From contig CM070873.1 of assembly GCA_036365515.1 (NCBI GenBank), positions 82,099,948-82,163,947 of the forward strand: a DNA stretch of 64,000 nucleotides, written 5' to 3'. Shown here piece after piece: positions 23,586 through 36,150 of the stretch; positions within the stretch are counted from its first letter, which is position 1, and the number at the start of each line of letters is the position of its first letter. Below the pieces are notes generated by a model. It was not told the origin of the DNA and made no database searches. It saw only the letters and a program-made list of their open reading frames with translations. Source of the stretch: Torymus aiolomorphi (Eukaryota > Arthropoda > Insecta > Hymenoptera > Torymidae). Position numbers and translations under genes: made by a program.

Positions 23586-24700
23586 TTCTCTCTCTCTTTG
23601 CTCTCGTCGAGCAATAAGGTTAGACGAGGCAGGCATCGAGCGCGATATTGGACGATTTTCTCTGCGTCTGCGCGTCCGTCCTTTTTCCAAGGGGCGCGTC
23701 TTCACTTTCATTATAGCTAACTTCTTCCAGTATTTTCTCTCCTGCCTGCTTAGTGAGAGGATTCATAGCATTTTCTGAACACTTTGCGCATGCTATTCAT
23801 TGTAATTTACAAGAAAGTGAATCTCATAAACTTAATATTTGATTATGAATAATTTGAAACAAATAATTAATAGACTTAACGTAAATAAATCTATCATACC
23901 TTCAATGAAAATGTGCCATTACACGGTAGAAGGTCACAAAGTGTTATTTAATAATAACTATTTAGAAGTTAGTCCTTAAATTTGTACGCAATAAAGTAAA
24001 TGTAAACAAATGATAATTCTTCCTTCCAAAAGATCCGTTTTCATTCTCCGTTGTTTTCCGCATCGTCTCTTCCCGCATCCGATCGACGTATACCCTCTTT
24101 TCCATCCCGAGTCTCCGCCACATCCCCGCAGGAAAAAGACATCTCCGCGATAGCTCCAACGAACAACCTCCGTCCCTAAACAAATTTAATAAATCCGCGA
24201 TTTCCTCGTCGACTGCTTTCTCTCTATCTTTCTCTTGCTCTCTCTCTTTCTCTCTTTCCCTCAAGGGCAAAGGACATCGGCGTTCCTTTCAAGTTTTCTC
24301 TCTTTCTCGCTCTCTGTGTACGCGTGCATTTAATCGACCCTTGGCTAATAAACGAGCGACTCGCACGTGACCGGCGGCAGGGTTTGTGTCGCTTTAATCG
24401 ACAAGGCGCTGCTCCGCCGGCTAAATTTTCCGTCCTGGCGACGCAGCAGCAGTGTACACGTGCAAGAAGAGGGAGAGAGGAGACGAGGGATAGAGTGGGG
24501 AAAGGAGAGGACTGGAAGGCTACTGCCTCGGCTGTTTGCGAGTTGATTCCGAGACGAGCTTGCAGGGGAGCAGGTACCGTCGTAGGAGGGGTGAGAGTTT
24601 GATTGCGTCCCTGCGATGCGGAGTTGATTTGACGGAAGATTAATGGAGGGGTTCCGGAGTGGTTAGTTCAAGGTCAGTTTTGAAGATGAGGTTTGCATAA
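23470..24700. other. GC/CpG islands 9 and 10
   Basis: A small island at 23470-23770 precedes a strong one at 24000-24700. The second has a C/T-rich left shoulder (24025-24180) and a G-rich right shoulder (24560-24690, GGAGGGGTGAGAG-type). Confidence 0.55.
23552..23600. repeat. (CT)n microsatellite, interrupted
   Basis: CT units with TTTCTG interruptions. Confidence 0.85.
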
Positions 24701-24984
24701 GTTTATTGCTATTTTGAACACTTTTGCATTCAGTTTTAATTCGATTGAGATGCTAGAGGTACTGCAAATGACTTCGAATTTTTAGGTAAAACATAAAGCT
24801 CTTTATTTTTAAAGTGGTATTGCAATATAGTTATTTATTTTAAGATCTTTTTTTTTCTCTCTCATAGAAGAAGCTTTATAACGGTGAAAAAAAATTTCGA
24901 TACAAAAAATGTTCAAAAAGATGTTTTAAGGCGTTATATGTCGATATTTGTCGATTTTGAGAAAAATTTTTTTTTCGTATCTGT

Positions 24985-24994
24985 GCGTGCGTGT

Positions 24995-25079
<85 letters not shown>
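24985..25079. repeat. (GT)n microsatellite
   Basis: A GT dinucleotide run of more than 40 units follows a degenerate start. It is followed by CTCGAGAACCATTCGGCCGA, a non-repetitive segment that may be the end of a dispersed element. The Cys-Val and Thr-His translations here are not genes. Confidence 0.9.
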
Positions 25080-25081
<2 letters not shown>

Positions 25082-25229
25082 CTCTCTGTATCTCGAGAAC
25101 CATTCGGCCGATTTTCGTCGGACAAAAAAAGATCTTTAAATTACCTACATTTCCTTTTTTTTAATTTTTTAATTATCTTCACTCTGTCATTTGTTATTAA
25201 GGAAAATATGCTCATAATTCTTTTATTAA

Positions 25230-25620
25230 TTTCTTAAAAAATATTTTATTTATCGACTTGAATTTAATCACTTATTACACTCATTGAAGACAATATTTGG
25301 TTAAAATTCCAAGAGATTATCTTCATTGGTTTTTTACAAAAAAAATAGCGTTTTCGGTCGCACGATAACAAGAGTAAAAATCAATCAGTCGTCCTAAAAT
25401 TTGGCAGAGATATAGCTTTTTTATATCTTCAAGCTGAGTTCGTTGGCCAAAAAAATCGGACTGTTACGACCAAAGATATTTGAGGTTAAAATTTTTTTTC
25501 AAAAATATTTCTACAGCGTTTTCTGAGAGAATATTTTATTTATCGACTTCGAATTTTAACCACTTATTACACTTATTTAAGACAATATTTCGTTAAAATT
25601 TCAAGGGATTATCTTCTCCC
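25230..25620 (+). repeat. Direct repeat pair of about 85 bp, spaced about 292 bp
   Basis: AATATTTTATTTATCGACTT, CACTTATTACACT, GACAATATTT and GGATTATCTTC-like segments occur in the same order at 25238-25323 and 25530-25615. This suggests a tandem or LTR-like duplication. The region 25640-26250 is AT-rich with only short CTATAGTTAT repeats near 25865. Confidence 0.65.
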
Positions 25621-26259
25621 TCCACTCTCGACCCCCCTCCCTACACACATACACATGTGGACATGAGAAGAGTGGTGTATTTATATTTTAATTGCGTGTA
25701 TTTTCGTATACATTAGTTTTATTGCGAATATTGATAGAGCAAATTTGGTATGATACAATTAATTATTGTCATGGAAAATTAAAAAAGTAATGAAAACATT
25801 AGTTTGAGGAAGCTAAGTGTGCTTATGTATTGGCAGCGGTTTTTTATCTCCTAGTGGTTCTATAGTTATCTATAGTTATATTCTATAGTTATAATTCTCT
25901 CGAATTTAACTAATACAAGAAAAGAAAATAAAAAGTATGGTTAATTTTTTAAAACTACATTTATAACTAATATTTTTTATAAGAATTGCGTTACAATGTA
26001 ACTGTAGCCTTTATTTTTTAATAACTTTCATTAAAATAAAAACCTATGCCACATATTCGTATATACAATTTTTATTTCCAAAATCGTTAGAAGGTAAACA
26101 GATTCTTCAACCTTTATATATTCAGTAATCTATATCAACAATAGTTCAAACTAAAGTTACTTAATTGTGTTTTTTTTGCTTCTCCACTGCAGATTACCAC
26201 TCATTTATTACCAATTGAAAGTTTCAACATCAGCTTTCCAATTCTCAAAATTAGCTTAC

Positions 26260-26890
26260 TCAATCTTGGGTACACGGAAAAGAACACCAATAAACCCGAA
26301 GTAAATGAAGAAAAGCCTAAACTACCATAAAACTTTGCACTATCGAAGCCACTCGAAACTAATCGCTTCGCGCTGCTGCCCTCTCCTATATGTATAATAG
26401 TTCTCGCGCCCTCGGCGCATACCCTCGAATAACAAACCGTATCACTGTCGGCGTGCGCGTGAGGGCGTATTGGTCTTGGGAGTTAGGGCGTCATATACGC
26501 GAGGGCGCGCGTGCGCCCGTGCACGGTTAACTCTTGGCCAAACAGAAATTACCATTTTATTGGGCGAGTTCTCTCTCGCTTTTCGCCGTCTTTCTCGCCA
26601 CTCGGAATCGTCCCGTGCGCGCGCGCGTTAGACGATTGGAATACGTAATCGCCCCCCCCCTGCGCGCCTTGTCGTATATATATACGTTTCCTCTCTCTCG
26701 GCGCGCGTGGATATCACGCGGTTCGCGTCCCGACGGTTCCTGTGTGAGGACGAGTTTTATATTCGGCAATGGACAGCCATCGGGAACGCGTTGTTGAGCG
26801 TTGCAGAGATATTTTTTGTTTCGGGAATGGAGTGCTGAACGACGTGGTTAGATTCATTCGTAATGACGTTTAGACGCAGAGATGAGAATG
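26260..26890. other. GC/CpG island 11
   Basis: A/C-rich left shoulder, CpG core with GTATATATATACG at about 26675, and a G/T right shoulder. The spacer to 27180 is AT-rich. Confidence 0.5.
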
Positions 26891-27453
26891 TTAATATTTT
26901 ACATTTTTTTAATGGTTGAACATTTTCTTATTTTTAATTTTAATTTGACAGTTTTATTATGATATAGTGCATTATGCAAGGGCTGGGCAAAGTAGGTTAC
27001 AAATTTTTTATTTAACGCCTAGGGCGATATTTATACAATAGGCGTTTTATACCCATTTCATCTAATAAAAAGTATTTTGAAATAGAATCAAGTATTGCAA
27101 ATTTTTAATTACTTAATTATTATTGAAAGTGGGCGACTAGTAATATTAAGATTAACATAATTCAAGGATATTTTCAATTAAATTGCCCATTCAGGCGTGC
27201 GTCAATCAATTAGCTCAACGACCTTCTCCACTTAACGTTGAAAAAAACTTAAACTCCACTTCTTTTCGCGAAATTAATCGCAATAATCTTCGCGAGTTTA
27301 ACGCGGCACAAAAGTCATTAACTCCTCTCCCTCTCTCTTCCTCCCCTGCTGGCCAATCGAGTTCCACGAGGGAAACTTTTAAAAGACGGCAACGGGCACG
27401 CGAAAGGGCGCCCAGCGAAATTTAAAAAGCGGAAGTTAATTCTTGAGATTCAC

Positions 27454-27454
<1 letters not shown>

Positions 27455-27523
<69 letters not shown>
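27455..27523. repeat. (GA)n microsatellite
   Basis: A GA run of about 34 units, paired with a (CT)n run 165 bp downstream in the same island. Confidence 0.95.
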
Positions 27524-27525
<2 letters not shown>

Positions 27526-27681
27526 TAGTCGGCCTCCTCTTTCTCTTTTTCAACCGTCAAAAGAGCTAATATTCTTTGCTTATTTTGGCCGTACCTCCGG
27601 CCTTTTAATTAAGTCGAAAGAAAACCGAATAATCGACGTCGCTCAGCGCGCACACCTCACCCCCTCGGGCGCCCCCGGAGC

Positions 27682-27685
<4 letters not shown>

Positions 27686-27751
<66 letters not shown>
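27686..27751. repeat. (CT)n microsatellite
   Basis: A CT run of about 32 units followed by a C run and CTCG repeats. With the preceding (GA)n it forms a potential long hairpin. Confidence 0.95.
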
Positions 27752-27753
<2 letters not shown>

Positions 27754-28080
27754 CCCCCCTCTCGCTCGTTCGCTCGCTCGCTCCGTGCTTCACGAAATTA
27801 ATTAAAGCTTAATTGAAGCTCTTCTTTGAAATGCTAATACGTCGACAAACACGCGCGGCGTTACTATCATTCGCGAAAGAATTTGAAATCCGGTTTGGAA
27901 CTTCGGGCGAGGGAGAGAGGGAGCTACAGAGAGAAAGAGAGAGAGAGAGAGAAGAGCCGATCGATCGCGCAAGTTTAACCGAATTTCGGTAACCCTTTGC
28001 CTGTCGTGTGCTGAAATGAAGTATTGGAAAAATTCGATTTTGGAAATTCTTCATTTTGTTTTCGATGTTGCGAAGTGTGT

Positions 28081-29599
28081 TTTTTATTCATTTTTATTTT
28101 GTAGTTTAGTTACAAAAATCGGAAAAACTAAATTTGATTTCTTTTTCCAATTTGACTTTAAAATAAGTTTCTAGGCTATTTTTTGTCAAAAACGTGTTTT
28201 TAAAATTAAATATAAGTACTCTTAACTTGCAATATACTACCATAATTGTGATTCAGACAGTATGAAGATTGATTTCGTAATCAATCAATAAAATTATTCA
28301 TTTACTTATTTATCAGCAGATTGACAGAACTATCTTAAAATAATATGTTTGTGATAATTTTTTAAGGGAAAGATAAAACAATGGGGATGACAATTTTAAT
28401 AAAGACAATTGTAAAACCAATTTAAATATGTACATCAAATTTTATTTCATTACGAGCTGCTATATACAAATGAATTCCTAGTGTGTTGCTAACATTTTTC
28501 TTATAATTATATGTATTTTCATCTTTGAGCATGAAGTGCGGTATATTATACCTGGCCATTTTAATCGAATTATACTGAAAATTCTGTTAAAAGTTACGAA
28601 AATCTGGACAAAAATACCCCCTGATTTCCGTACTGTATTATCATCATATCATATTTCACTACTTTTCAATAATATTTTGTCTAAATTATCACGTAAACAA
28701 TGATATTTTCATACAGATTTTCGTTCGAATTACTTGAATCAGTCATATATTGTAGCGCTTCGATTACTTCTGGTAAAGTTACCGCTCGGTATTCGGACAT
28801 GTATATACATGCCTTTGTCATCTTACAATTTATTAATACTGCAGAACATTATCGTCTCTTCATTAATTTAACGACACTCCTCCTCGTGCACTTACATTGT
28901 CCTCAGTTTTTTGTTTTTTTTTTTTTATGTCCATGTTTAGTTCACACTATACACTGTACTACGGAATTATACTAACAAATTACATTTTTTCTGACTAATT
29001 TGTCGCTTACAAGTCAGAAGTAGATACATTCACGCGTTCATCATCTCACTGTTCACTCTTTTTGTTTTTTTCGAGTATAATATTTCCGGGTACTCGGTAT
29101 TTTACGGCAACCAAAATCGTGCATTGTTCTACTCGCTTTTAATCGCTACACGTACTTGTTATGGGATATACATCACTAGATAGTATATATATTTATGAGA
29201 TTTTTTTCTTATTGACGAAGTGACGTATTTTTCTTTTGTTATTGTTCACACCACTTTACGTCACATTTATTTACATCACTTGTCGGTGATTGTCTCGGAC
29301 ACTCGAGAAATATCCGCGCTAAATTCAAATATGGGCGACGAGATCAATTTTTTTTTAGCACATATGATTTCGCTTTATCGTGAAATTCGTATACAATTGT
29401 ATTTTCGCAATAATTGATCTCACATAATGGAAAACATGTGCTAAAGTATATACTTATTTATCATTCCTGCTCTTGTTCCCGAAAAATCTTACTATTCACA
29501 ATATTTTAAGTACTTTTTTTAAGTACATTACAATTAAGGTGCTTTGAAATTTTATGTAATTTATTGTTCAATAAAAAAAAATATTTTTAAAATTAAAAG
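28081..29599. other. AT-rich Rx 3' flank
   Basis: I see no gene in this stretch. A perfect 11-base TAAT-CGA-ATTA palindromic homeodomain dimer site lies at 28562-28572. The sequence at 28700-29420 is of moderate complexity and could belong to a long 3' UTR. Confidence 0.4.
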
Positions 29600-30234
29600 T
29601 CTAGGTACTGATACACCGGGTGCAAGCTTTAATTTTATTGTATACAATATTGTACCTTTAAGTCGTTTTTATTAATTAGCATTACCGTATCTTTGTAGCA
29701 GATTATTGTATGAAATATATCTTATGTAATTATTTATCACTTTATTATTTCATAAAATGAAGTTTTGAATTTCTCGTGTAAAAAAAGCTTTCTGATACAA
29801 AAGTAGTTAGAACACATATCACGGTTCATCACCAATTGCAATAAAGCTGTAATAAATAGAACGAAACTTATTCATGATGTGTAAATTGGAATCACATCGT
29901 TTTCCACACCGCATTCGAGCTGAATTTGCTACAAAGCAATACTCACAAAAAAAAAAAAATCCGAAAAACTTGACGTAAAAACTGTTTGTCAATCCTCAAT
30001 TCGAAACATTTATCATGAACCATCGCAACAATCGAAACTCAAGCCGCACTCCCTATACATCGATCACAAAAATCAACGACTCGAAGAACCATCGGGACAC
30101 AAGCGAGCAAGGAACCCGTCCTTATTATATACCCTAAATCCGTAAGAATCTGCACGCGCGCGAACGACACTTCCCCCTCAACAACTCCACATTTGGCAAA
30201 TCAACTCTTCCCCGGCAAGTCCTCAGACGCGCGT
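29600..30234 (-). other. Rx: Probable 3' UTR of Rx with candidate poly(A) signals
   Basis: The stretch after the stop codon is non-coding. On the minus strand, AATAAA occurs at 29746-29741, 29673-29668 and 29639-29634, about 490-600 nt beyond the stop. Any of these could end the transcript. Further AT-rich sequence continues to about 28.1 kb, so a longer UTR is possible. No transcript evidence is available here. Confidence 0.35.
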
Positions 30235-30650
30235 TCACGAGACGGGCACGTAGGGGTCGTCCCTCGCTGACGAGGCTGCGGCCGCAGACCCGTCGCCACC
30301 ACCGGGTGAGCCGGGCGCGGGCGTCGTCTGTGTCGGCGTGACCGGCACGAGGCTGGGCAGACTCTTGCTCAGGCTCTCGATGTGCTCCTTGGCGCGCATA
30401 CGCAGCGCCTGGATGCTGGAGGTGCGCGGGTCGTGGTGGCCGCCGCCCGGGGGCGAGGCTGGCGGCTGCACGCCGTGGCCCGCCGTCACCCCGATGCTCG
30501 CCATGCCGCCGCTCATCGCCCCTGCGAACAGAAGCGAAAGAAAAGTTGCAGGTTAGTTGACAGAGTTGGCCATTTGGAGATTAGTTGTATTGTTATTGTG
30601 TTGGCAGTGGTTTTTGGTGGATGGTGTGTTTTATTTCGGAGTAAAACGAT
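29880..30650. other. GC island over the last Rx exon
   Basis: C/A-rich left shoulder (29890-30110), the coding exon as core, and a very G/T-rich right shoulder (30550-30650). The exon islands follow the same polarity as the non-coding ones. Confidence 0.55.
30235..30521 (-). CDS. Rx: Rx homeobox gene, terminal coding exon with OAR motif and stop
   Basis: The acceptor TGTTCGCAG precedes 30521. The 287 bp are two bases plus 95 codons, including the stop TGA at 30237-30235. The OAR motif is visible as SSIQALRMRAKEHIESLSK, about 30 residues after the intron. In this family the OAR is a C-terminal motif that modulates activation. After it come a Pro/Thr segment, a Gly/Ala run and the ending DDPYVPVS. 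The exon sits in a GC-rich island. The preceding intron (30522-32013, 1,492 bp) is AT-rich and shows nothing coding. Phase, strand and the OAR make membership in the same gene secure. The reading frame opposite this exon is only its shadow. Confidence 0.9.
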
Positions 30651-31867
30651 TTTTCAGTCGTGTTTAAAGTAGTTGAATTATTAAAATTACTTTGAAACTT
30701 GTAGTTATGGCTTTTATATAAGCAGATGCTTTAATCTATTTACATGCAATAACGTGGATGGAAGTATATGTCTGACAAACTGACTGAAAAAGCGCTTTAC
30801 GAATAATCCACAAAAAAGATTATTAAAGTTAGGCAAACAGTCTAAGGATGCAATCCCAAAGGAAAACGTTCAATAACAAACATGAATAAAATGTTATTTA
30901 TCTCTGAGTGGTAAATTAATTTTAGCTAGGGCTCTGTGAAATATTTACTAATTATATTTATAACTTTTTATTGTAAATCAATTGCTCAACCTTTTGTGAA
31001 AAGGAAATATTGGACAATCAAAGAACGATCCTTTCATAAAATTTTATTCATGGAATTGAGAAATGGCTAAAGAAACGTATTACATAAGGCATTACGGAAA
31101 TGCATGTTAAGCTAATTGAAAGTTGAACACAAAGTCGGTTGCTAAATCATAATTCAAATGTAGATTATATGGACCGAGTAATATTCATAGCTTTTAAATA
31201 CCAACTGCTCAATCTCGCGCTTTTGTTCGGGTATAATAAAAAAGAATGAGTAAGAGAACCTTTTGTTTCGGGTGAATATCGCTCAGAACATTTTGTACAA
31301 TCGTCTCAATACATCGGTCAGTGGTTTATCTCGATCAAGTAGTGCATCTAAACATTTCAACAAATTATACTTTTTATTAATGTCATGTGGATTGAAAATT
31401 AATAAATTATAATTTTGCTCGAAAAATTTGTAATACATTTATGAAGCAAATTTATACTGCATTATTATGATCGCTATTGTTATATATGATATAATAAAAG
31501 TCAAAAGTGAAACCAAACTTCACAAAGTCATAAAATTGATCCCCGATTCAAAATTGAATCGAATTATTTACAATTAACTGAAAATATCATATTTGATCTA
31601 TTGCAGAAAATGTAATGACGTATTTTCCATTACAAACGAATTAATTAGCCAATTAAAGCATACAACGCATCGTAAAAAAAAAATTCATTATTTTAAACAA
31701 CAAAGGTCCACGTTTATCGCGAAAAGCTTCATATTATAGTAATCGACTACGCTACCTCGTAGACCCCAGCGAACCGAAACACAACGAGACCCGCAACAAC
31801 TCCCAAGTTATACACCTCCCCACCGAAAAGTAGCAAGTTCGCGAACTATATAGACTTCGCAGAAAGC

Positions 31868-31868
31868 A

Positions 31869-31900
<32 letters not shown>
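31868..31900. repeat. (GA)n followed by a G run
   Basis: GA repeats and about nine G lie in the Rx intron just below exon 32014-32201. Confidence 0.85.
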
Positions 31901-32013
31901 AGGGACGAGTTACATTATATTCCATGCTGGGGCAAAGGGAAAGACTTTTGTCGGGGTGGGTAGGGGAGGAAGGCGTGGAAAGGCTGTCAGGTTCAGGGCA
32001 GACGGCGTCTTAC

Positions 32014-32201
32014 CGGTGAGCGTATTGCCGACGGCGGCGACGGCTGGTGGCGAGGGCAGCCGCCTCGGGGACGTCAAGTAGCTCGCGTAGCCAGCGTGCG
32101 GACCGGCGAGGAAGCCCGGCAGAGCGTTGAGCAGACCCGACGGATGGAGCCAGGGGTCGCCGGGTAGGCCCAGTGGTCCCGCGTGTCCCGCCGCCACGGC
32201 C
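32014..32201 (-). CDS. Rx: Rx homeobox gene, Ala/Gly/Pro/Leu-rich C-terminal exon
   Basis: The exon continues the protein with a low-complexity stretch rich in Gly, Pro, Leu and Ala. Recognisable pieces are GHAGPLGLPGDPWLHPSG, LLNALPGFLAGPHAGYASYL and TSPRRLPSPPAVAAVG. Regions like this between homeodomain and OAR act as transactivation or interaction segments in PRD-class factors; that role is inferred here. The acceptor TTCTTCCAG lies before 32201 and the donor GTAAGA after 32014. The 188 bp complete one split codon, add 62 codons and leave one base for the next exon. The previous intron is only 289 bp (32202-32490). Confidence 0.88.
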
Positions 32202-32490
32202 CTGGAAGAAGGAAGAATAAGTCGTTCAGATTAGTTGAAAGTAATAAGGTGTGGGGTAATGGTTATGGTATAATATATTAAGAGTACAGTTTTTGGAGAG
32301 CTTATATTATTTGAAGCTAAATAAAGAATTTATTTTAATATAGTATCAAATTAATTATTACTATAGATTTATTTCGAAATAAAAAGGTTTTTGTGTTTGC
32401 ATACGACAACCGCCAATAAGATGGTTATGACGGTTCATAAAATATTTAAATGTTTTCAAGTTTAAAAATTAATTCATTGAGATGCTGTAC

Positions 32491-32582
32491 CTGACGTGGT
32501 GATATTCGGCAAGTGGTAGATGCCTCGCTGCATCCATTTTTTCTTGTCTGCGCCATTTGGCTCTTCGATTTTGAAACCATAC
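32491..32582 (-). CDS. Rx: Rx homeobox gene, coding exon with homeodomain residues 47-60
   Basis: The exon reads VWFQNRRAKWRRQEK and then MDAARHLPLAEYHHV. It supplies the end of the recognition helix, with Trp48, Gln50 and Asn51, and the start of the C-terminal region. Gln50 marks the Q50 PRD-like class, which prefers TAAT-NNN-ATTA dimer sites. A strong pyrimidine tract and ACAG precede 32582 on the minus strand, and the donor GTACAG follows 32491. The 92 bp are 30 codons plus two bases, which join the next exon as an AG-G arginine codon. The intron between homeodomain residues 46 and 47 is the position known for many PRD-class genes. That supports joining this exon to the one 31 kb upstream even though the distance is large. 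Confidence 0.93.
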
Positions 32583-32919
32583 CTGTAAAAAAAGAAGAGT
32601 TTCTTTTAGATATAATTATAGTATTTGCAATGATTTTATAACGTAAGCTATTTTATTTTATTATTTCTTTCATTGTAATAAAATATTCGAAAACTACTTC
32701 GTTTTTGTAGTAAATCGCAATACATACGTTAAAATCGCACGTTATAACAAATATTTTAATTGATAGTGTCAGAAAACTACTAATGGTTCAAAATATTATA
32801 TAGGGATTAAAAAAGCGGACACGGTCACTTTTCCACAAAGTGCAATATAAAAAGCAAACTATTAAACAAAAGACAAACAAAATCCATTTTCACGATCGCA
32901 CATTGGAAAAACGTTCAAT

Positions 32920-33680
32920 CCACCAATTAAATTGACCTCCGTCGCAACTCAACTTTTTACCCAACACCCATTTTTCTAACCTTGCGTGCCCGTATTCAAT
33001 TAAATCCAATTTTCATTACAAAATGGCCTGGCTTTTAGTCTGAAAAAAGGGAAGCATCGAGCTGCACGGCGCAATCGTTCTGGAAAAAAACACCCACCAC
33101 TAATAAACGGAAGCGGCCTCTAAAGTCACCTCGACAACAAAAAAAAGATCCAACGAACAAAACAGCCCAAGATCGCCTACAACCGCGCACGCGCGTGTAC
33201 AACAGCTAATCGCTACCGCGCACCTCGCGCGTCTATAATTGCGGGGCGTAATATACATTTATACGCAGGCACGGTAAAAATACTTCGTGTAATACGGCGC
33301 GCTAATGCGTCGGCATTATCTCAATCTGCGGCGGCCGGTAGCTGCCGTCGCCGACGCCTTTTTTCCGCGTCCACGTGTGAAGGCTGTATATGAAAGGTCG
33401 ATGCGGCGGCTACCGTCGTCGGGCTCCTCTTTTTAGTGGCTAATTGGAGGTTTCGAACGCCCATTACGGAATTGTGTATGCGCGCGCGCGCAAAGTGCCC
33501 CGACCGCGGGGTTAATTAGGGGAGAGGGAAAAAGGAGAGCTCTCGCTAAGCATTAGGCTACTACCACGTGTGTGTGTGGAATGATTCGGGGAACGGGAGG
33601 CGAGTGTAGGTAACGGGCGTGATAAGTGAATAAACTTTATCGACGGCTTGATCTGATTTGCTTTTTATTGCTCTTTTTGT
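32920..33680. other. Rx-intron GC/CpG island at 33.3 kb
   Basis: Left shoulder CAACTTTTTACCCAACACCC, CpG core, and right shoulder CGGGGAACGGGAGGCGAGTG. Confidence 0.55.
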
Positions 33681-33999
33681 CTCGGATATTTGGTGCCTGT
33701 AATTCGACAATGGATTTCGTCGACTGTACACACCTCTACTTTATTTTGAAACACTTTGGCGCAAGGGCCTTCTTTCATCGCGTTAGCTCGTATTCTTAAA
33801 CTTCCTATGTTATACTTTTACTAATTTACAGTTTGGATTGAATAATAATTTAAGTCTGGATTAAGACAAAGATCTTATACAATAAAGAAGTATGCATTAG
33901 AAAACCAAATGCCCTGTCATTCGAAAGAACAGTAATTATTGAAATTTTTTAATACCAGGTTCGTCTCTTACTGTATAATCGAGATCATTTCAACAAAAG

Positions 34000-34910
34000 A
34001 ACGCAGCGCCGGACGTAAAAACTTAATGTATTTTAATAAAGGTTTACACTCCAGGCCCCCCCTTTTCTCCATTCAATAATCAACCCATGTTATTTTAAAT
34101 CTAACGCTCCCCCAATAGCACACAGCACTCTATTATCCCCTTCCTCGCGCAAGTTGATAACCATTTCCAAGCAGCCTTCCCCCCGGATCATCAGCACCGC
34201 CACTTCCCAATTTCCTATATCTATATAACCCATCCACCATCGCGAAACCCAAACTACCGAAAAATCAGCGCCGCAATGGCGTTCCCATCACCTCTCTCTC
34301 TCTCTCTCTCAAAACTTTCCCTTCGCCCTTATACAACTACTCATCCCTCTCTCACCATACACACATGCACGCACTCGGCCCTCGAAGCCCCGTGCGCGCT
34401 CCTGTTGAATAATTCACAAGTAGCCGAACGAACCCCCTTTCCTCTCTCTCCCTCCACGCAGATTAAACACTAGCTGCCAGCAGCAGCCGCCATCCCGCGC
34501 TGCAAAGAAAGCAACATGGCCGCTCGCACTCCTTCTTCTTCTTCTTTCTCACTTTCGATTTCGCCCCTCGTTATACCCTCTTCTCTGCGAGGGGCGCGCG
34601 CGCGAGCGCGTACTCATTCTTATGCCCCGAGCCTCCCGGCTTTTCTTGCGCGCGCTCGGGTTATATAGGGGTGGACCGTTCCGCTCCGCCCAGGCTCTCG
34701 CTCTCTCTCACTTTCCTTCTGTTTCGTTGCGAAGAGAGAAGGGAAGTTTCTTCGTACAAGTGAAAGAGACAGAGAGTTCCCTTTTTTCACCCCGCTCCCT
34801 CTCTTGGTCTTGGGTGCTAATGTACTTTTTGGCGGCTGCTTTGATGGCGGTGGTTTGGCTGGCAGCTGAGTACTGCCGGGAAGGGTGAGTGTGATGTGTC
34901 GTAAGTATTA
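34000..34910. other. Rx-intron GC/CpG island at 34.5 kb
   Basis: The left shoulder at 34045-34330 is extremely C-rich. CT repeats and a TTATATAGGGG motif at 34660 lie in the core. The right shoulder is GGCGGTGGTTTGGCTGG-type. Confidence 0.6.
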
Positions 34911-35159
34911 GAAGTGCAAAATCTATTCTTCTAAGTGTATAACGTACGTAGATCTCGATCGATTTGAATTTGTTAAATACTTCATAGTGTGCCATTATTG
35001 ATGCTATAGAAATTAATAAACGAAGCATGTACTATAGATTTTAAAATATTTATAGGGCAAAGTAATTTTTGACGGACGGGCGCCTACTAATAAAATTAAT
35101 TAATAACGGTGTCAGTATTTATCATGCAATTTGATGTTAATTAAATACTCAACAAAATT

Positions 35160-36150
35160 TTCTGCATAGTACATTATTTTCGTTAATTTCCCCCAATTCC
35201 AAATAGCGAATTGCATTTCATCAAACCACAAAACGTACAATTAGCAATCTTTCGTGCACTGCACGAAATTAGTGGCAATTATTTTGCCATTGTATATATC
35301 CTCCATAATCGCATCGAGCTAAACCTCCCTTTTACCATTTCCCCGCCTGCTTTCGCCTCTCCAACAATGCACGTTGTTTCGCATCGCTCGGCCAGCAAGC
35401 AAATCAGCGGAGAGCAGCAACTTTTATTCATCGCCCCTAATTAAATTACATCGCAATTCTCTGCGCGCCTCTCCTATCAAAAAGCTCGTTTCAAATCACG
35501 CGAAACATTCACCCCCCCCCCCCCCCGCGAATTCGTTTCTCTCCTCCATCCCTCCTCTGTGTCTACCATTCGAATTTAATATCCAGCCAAATTATACGGC
35601 AAATTTCAACGTCTGCGCCTGCCTCTCTCTCTCTCTCTCTCTCTTTCTCGCTGAGTCTCGCTGCGCGCAAATTATATCGCTTACGCCGCATAATATTCCG
35701 CGCGCGCGCAAACCGGATAGACTGGAGCGAGAGAGGAGGGGGAGGGAGGAGGGGGCAATCGCGCAAACGGGAATGACGTTGCCGGCTCATCAGGACGATA
35801 TTCCGGAGCAATTTTCTTTCGCGCTTCGCCGACAATGAGATAAGCGCGTTCTCTCGCTCCCTCTCTCTCTTCTTTTCAGGCCAAGATGCCGAAGCGCGCA
35901 CGCGAGCGAGCGCGAGAAAACGATGGGAAAATAAGCAAATTTCCCTCTTGTTTTACGTGGGAGAGCTCCTCGCGCCTCACCAATTTCCGCTCGCCTTTTA
36001 TCCGTAGTGTCTTAAAATCGCGCGGAGCTGTCGCATAATGCGTGGAGAGCGAGGGAGGCGACTCGCCCGGCCGGAGATTCCGCTAGAGCGTGGGCTTCGT
36101 AGACGCGGGGACGGCGAGAGCGAAAAAGACGAAGTGAAAAATCGTTGCTG
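35160..36150. other. Rx-intron GC/CpG island at 35.7 kb
   Basis: C/A-rich left half with a C run at 35512-35526, and a G/A-rich right half (35720 onward, GGGGACGGCGAGAG at about 36100). Confidence 0.5.

Larger units (their letters stand above)
27180..28080. other. GC/CpG island 12
   Basis: C/A left shoulder, facing GA and CT tracts in the core, and G/T-rich sequence to 28080. Confidence 0.5.
31740..32270. other. GC island over Rx exon 32014-32201
   Basis: The left shoulder is C/A-rich (CCGAAACACAACGAGACCCG). The right shoulder is G/T-rich (AGGTGTGGGGTAATGGTTAT). Confidence 0.55.

Noticed and set aside
24876..25237. Cys-Val and Thr-His repeat ORFs
   Set aside because: Translation of the (GT)n microsatellite on both strands.
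32014..32582. Assignment of the homeobox gene to aristaless/Arx
   Set aside because: The sequence after the recognition helix is WRRQEK rather than WRKQEK, and the homeodomain matches Rx-type positions throughout. Orthology still rests on recall rather than a computed tree.
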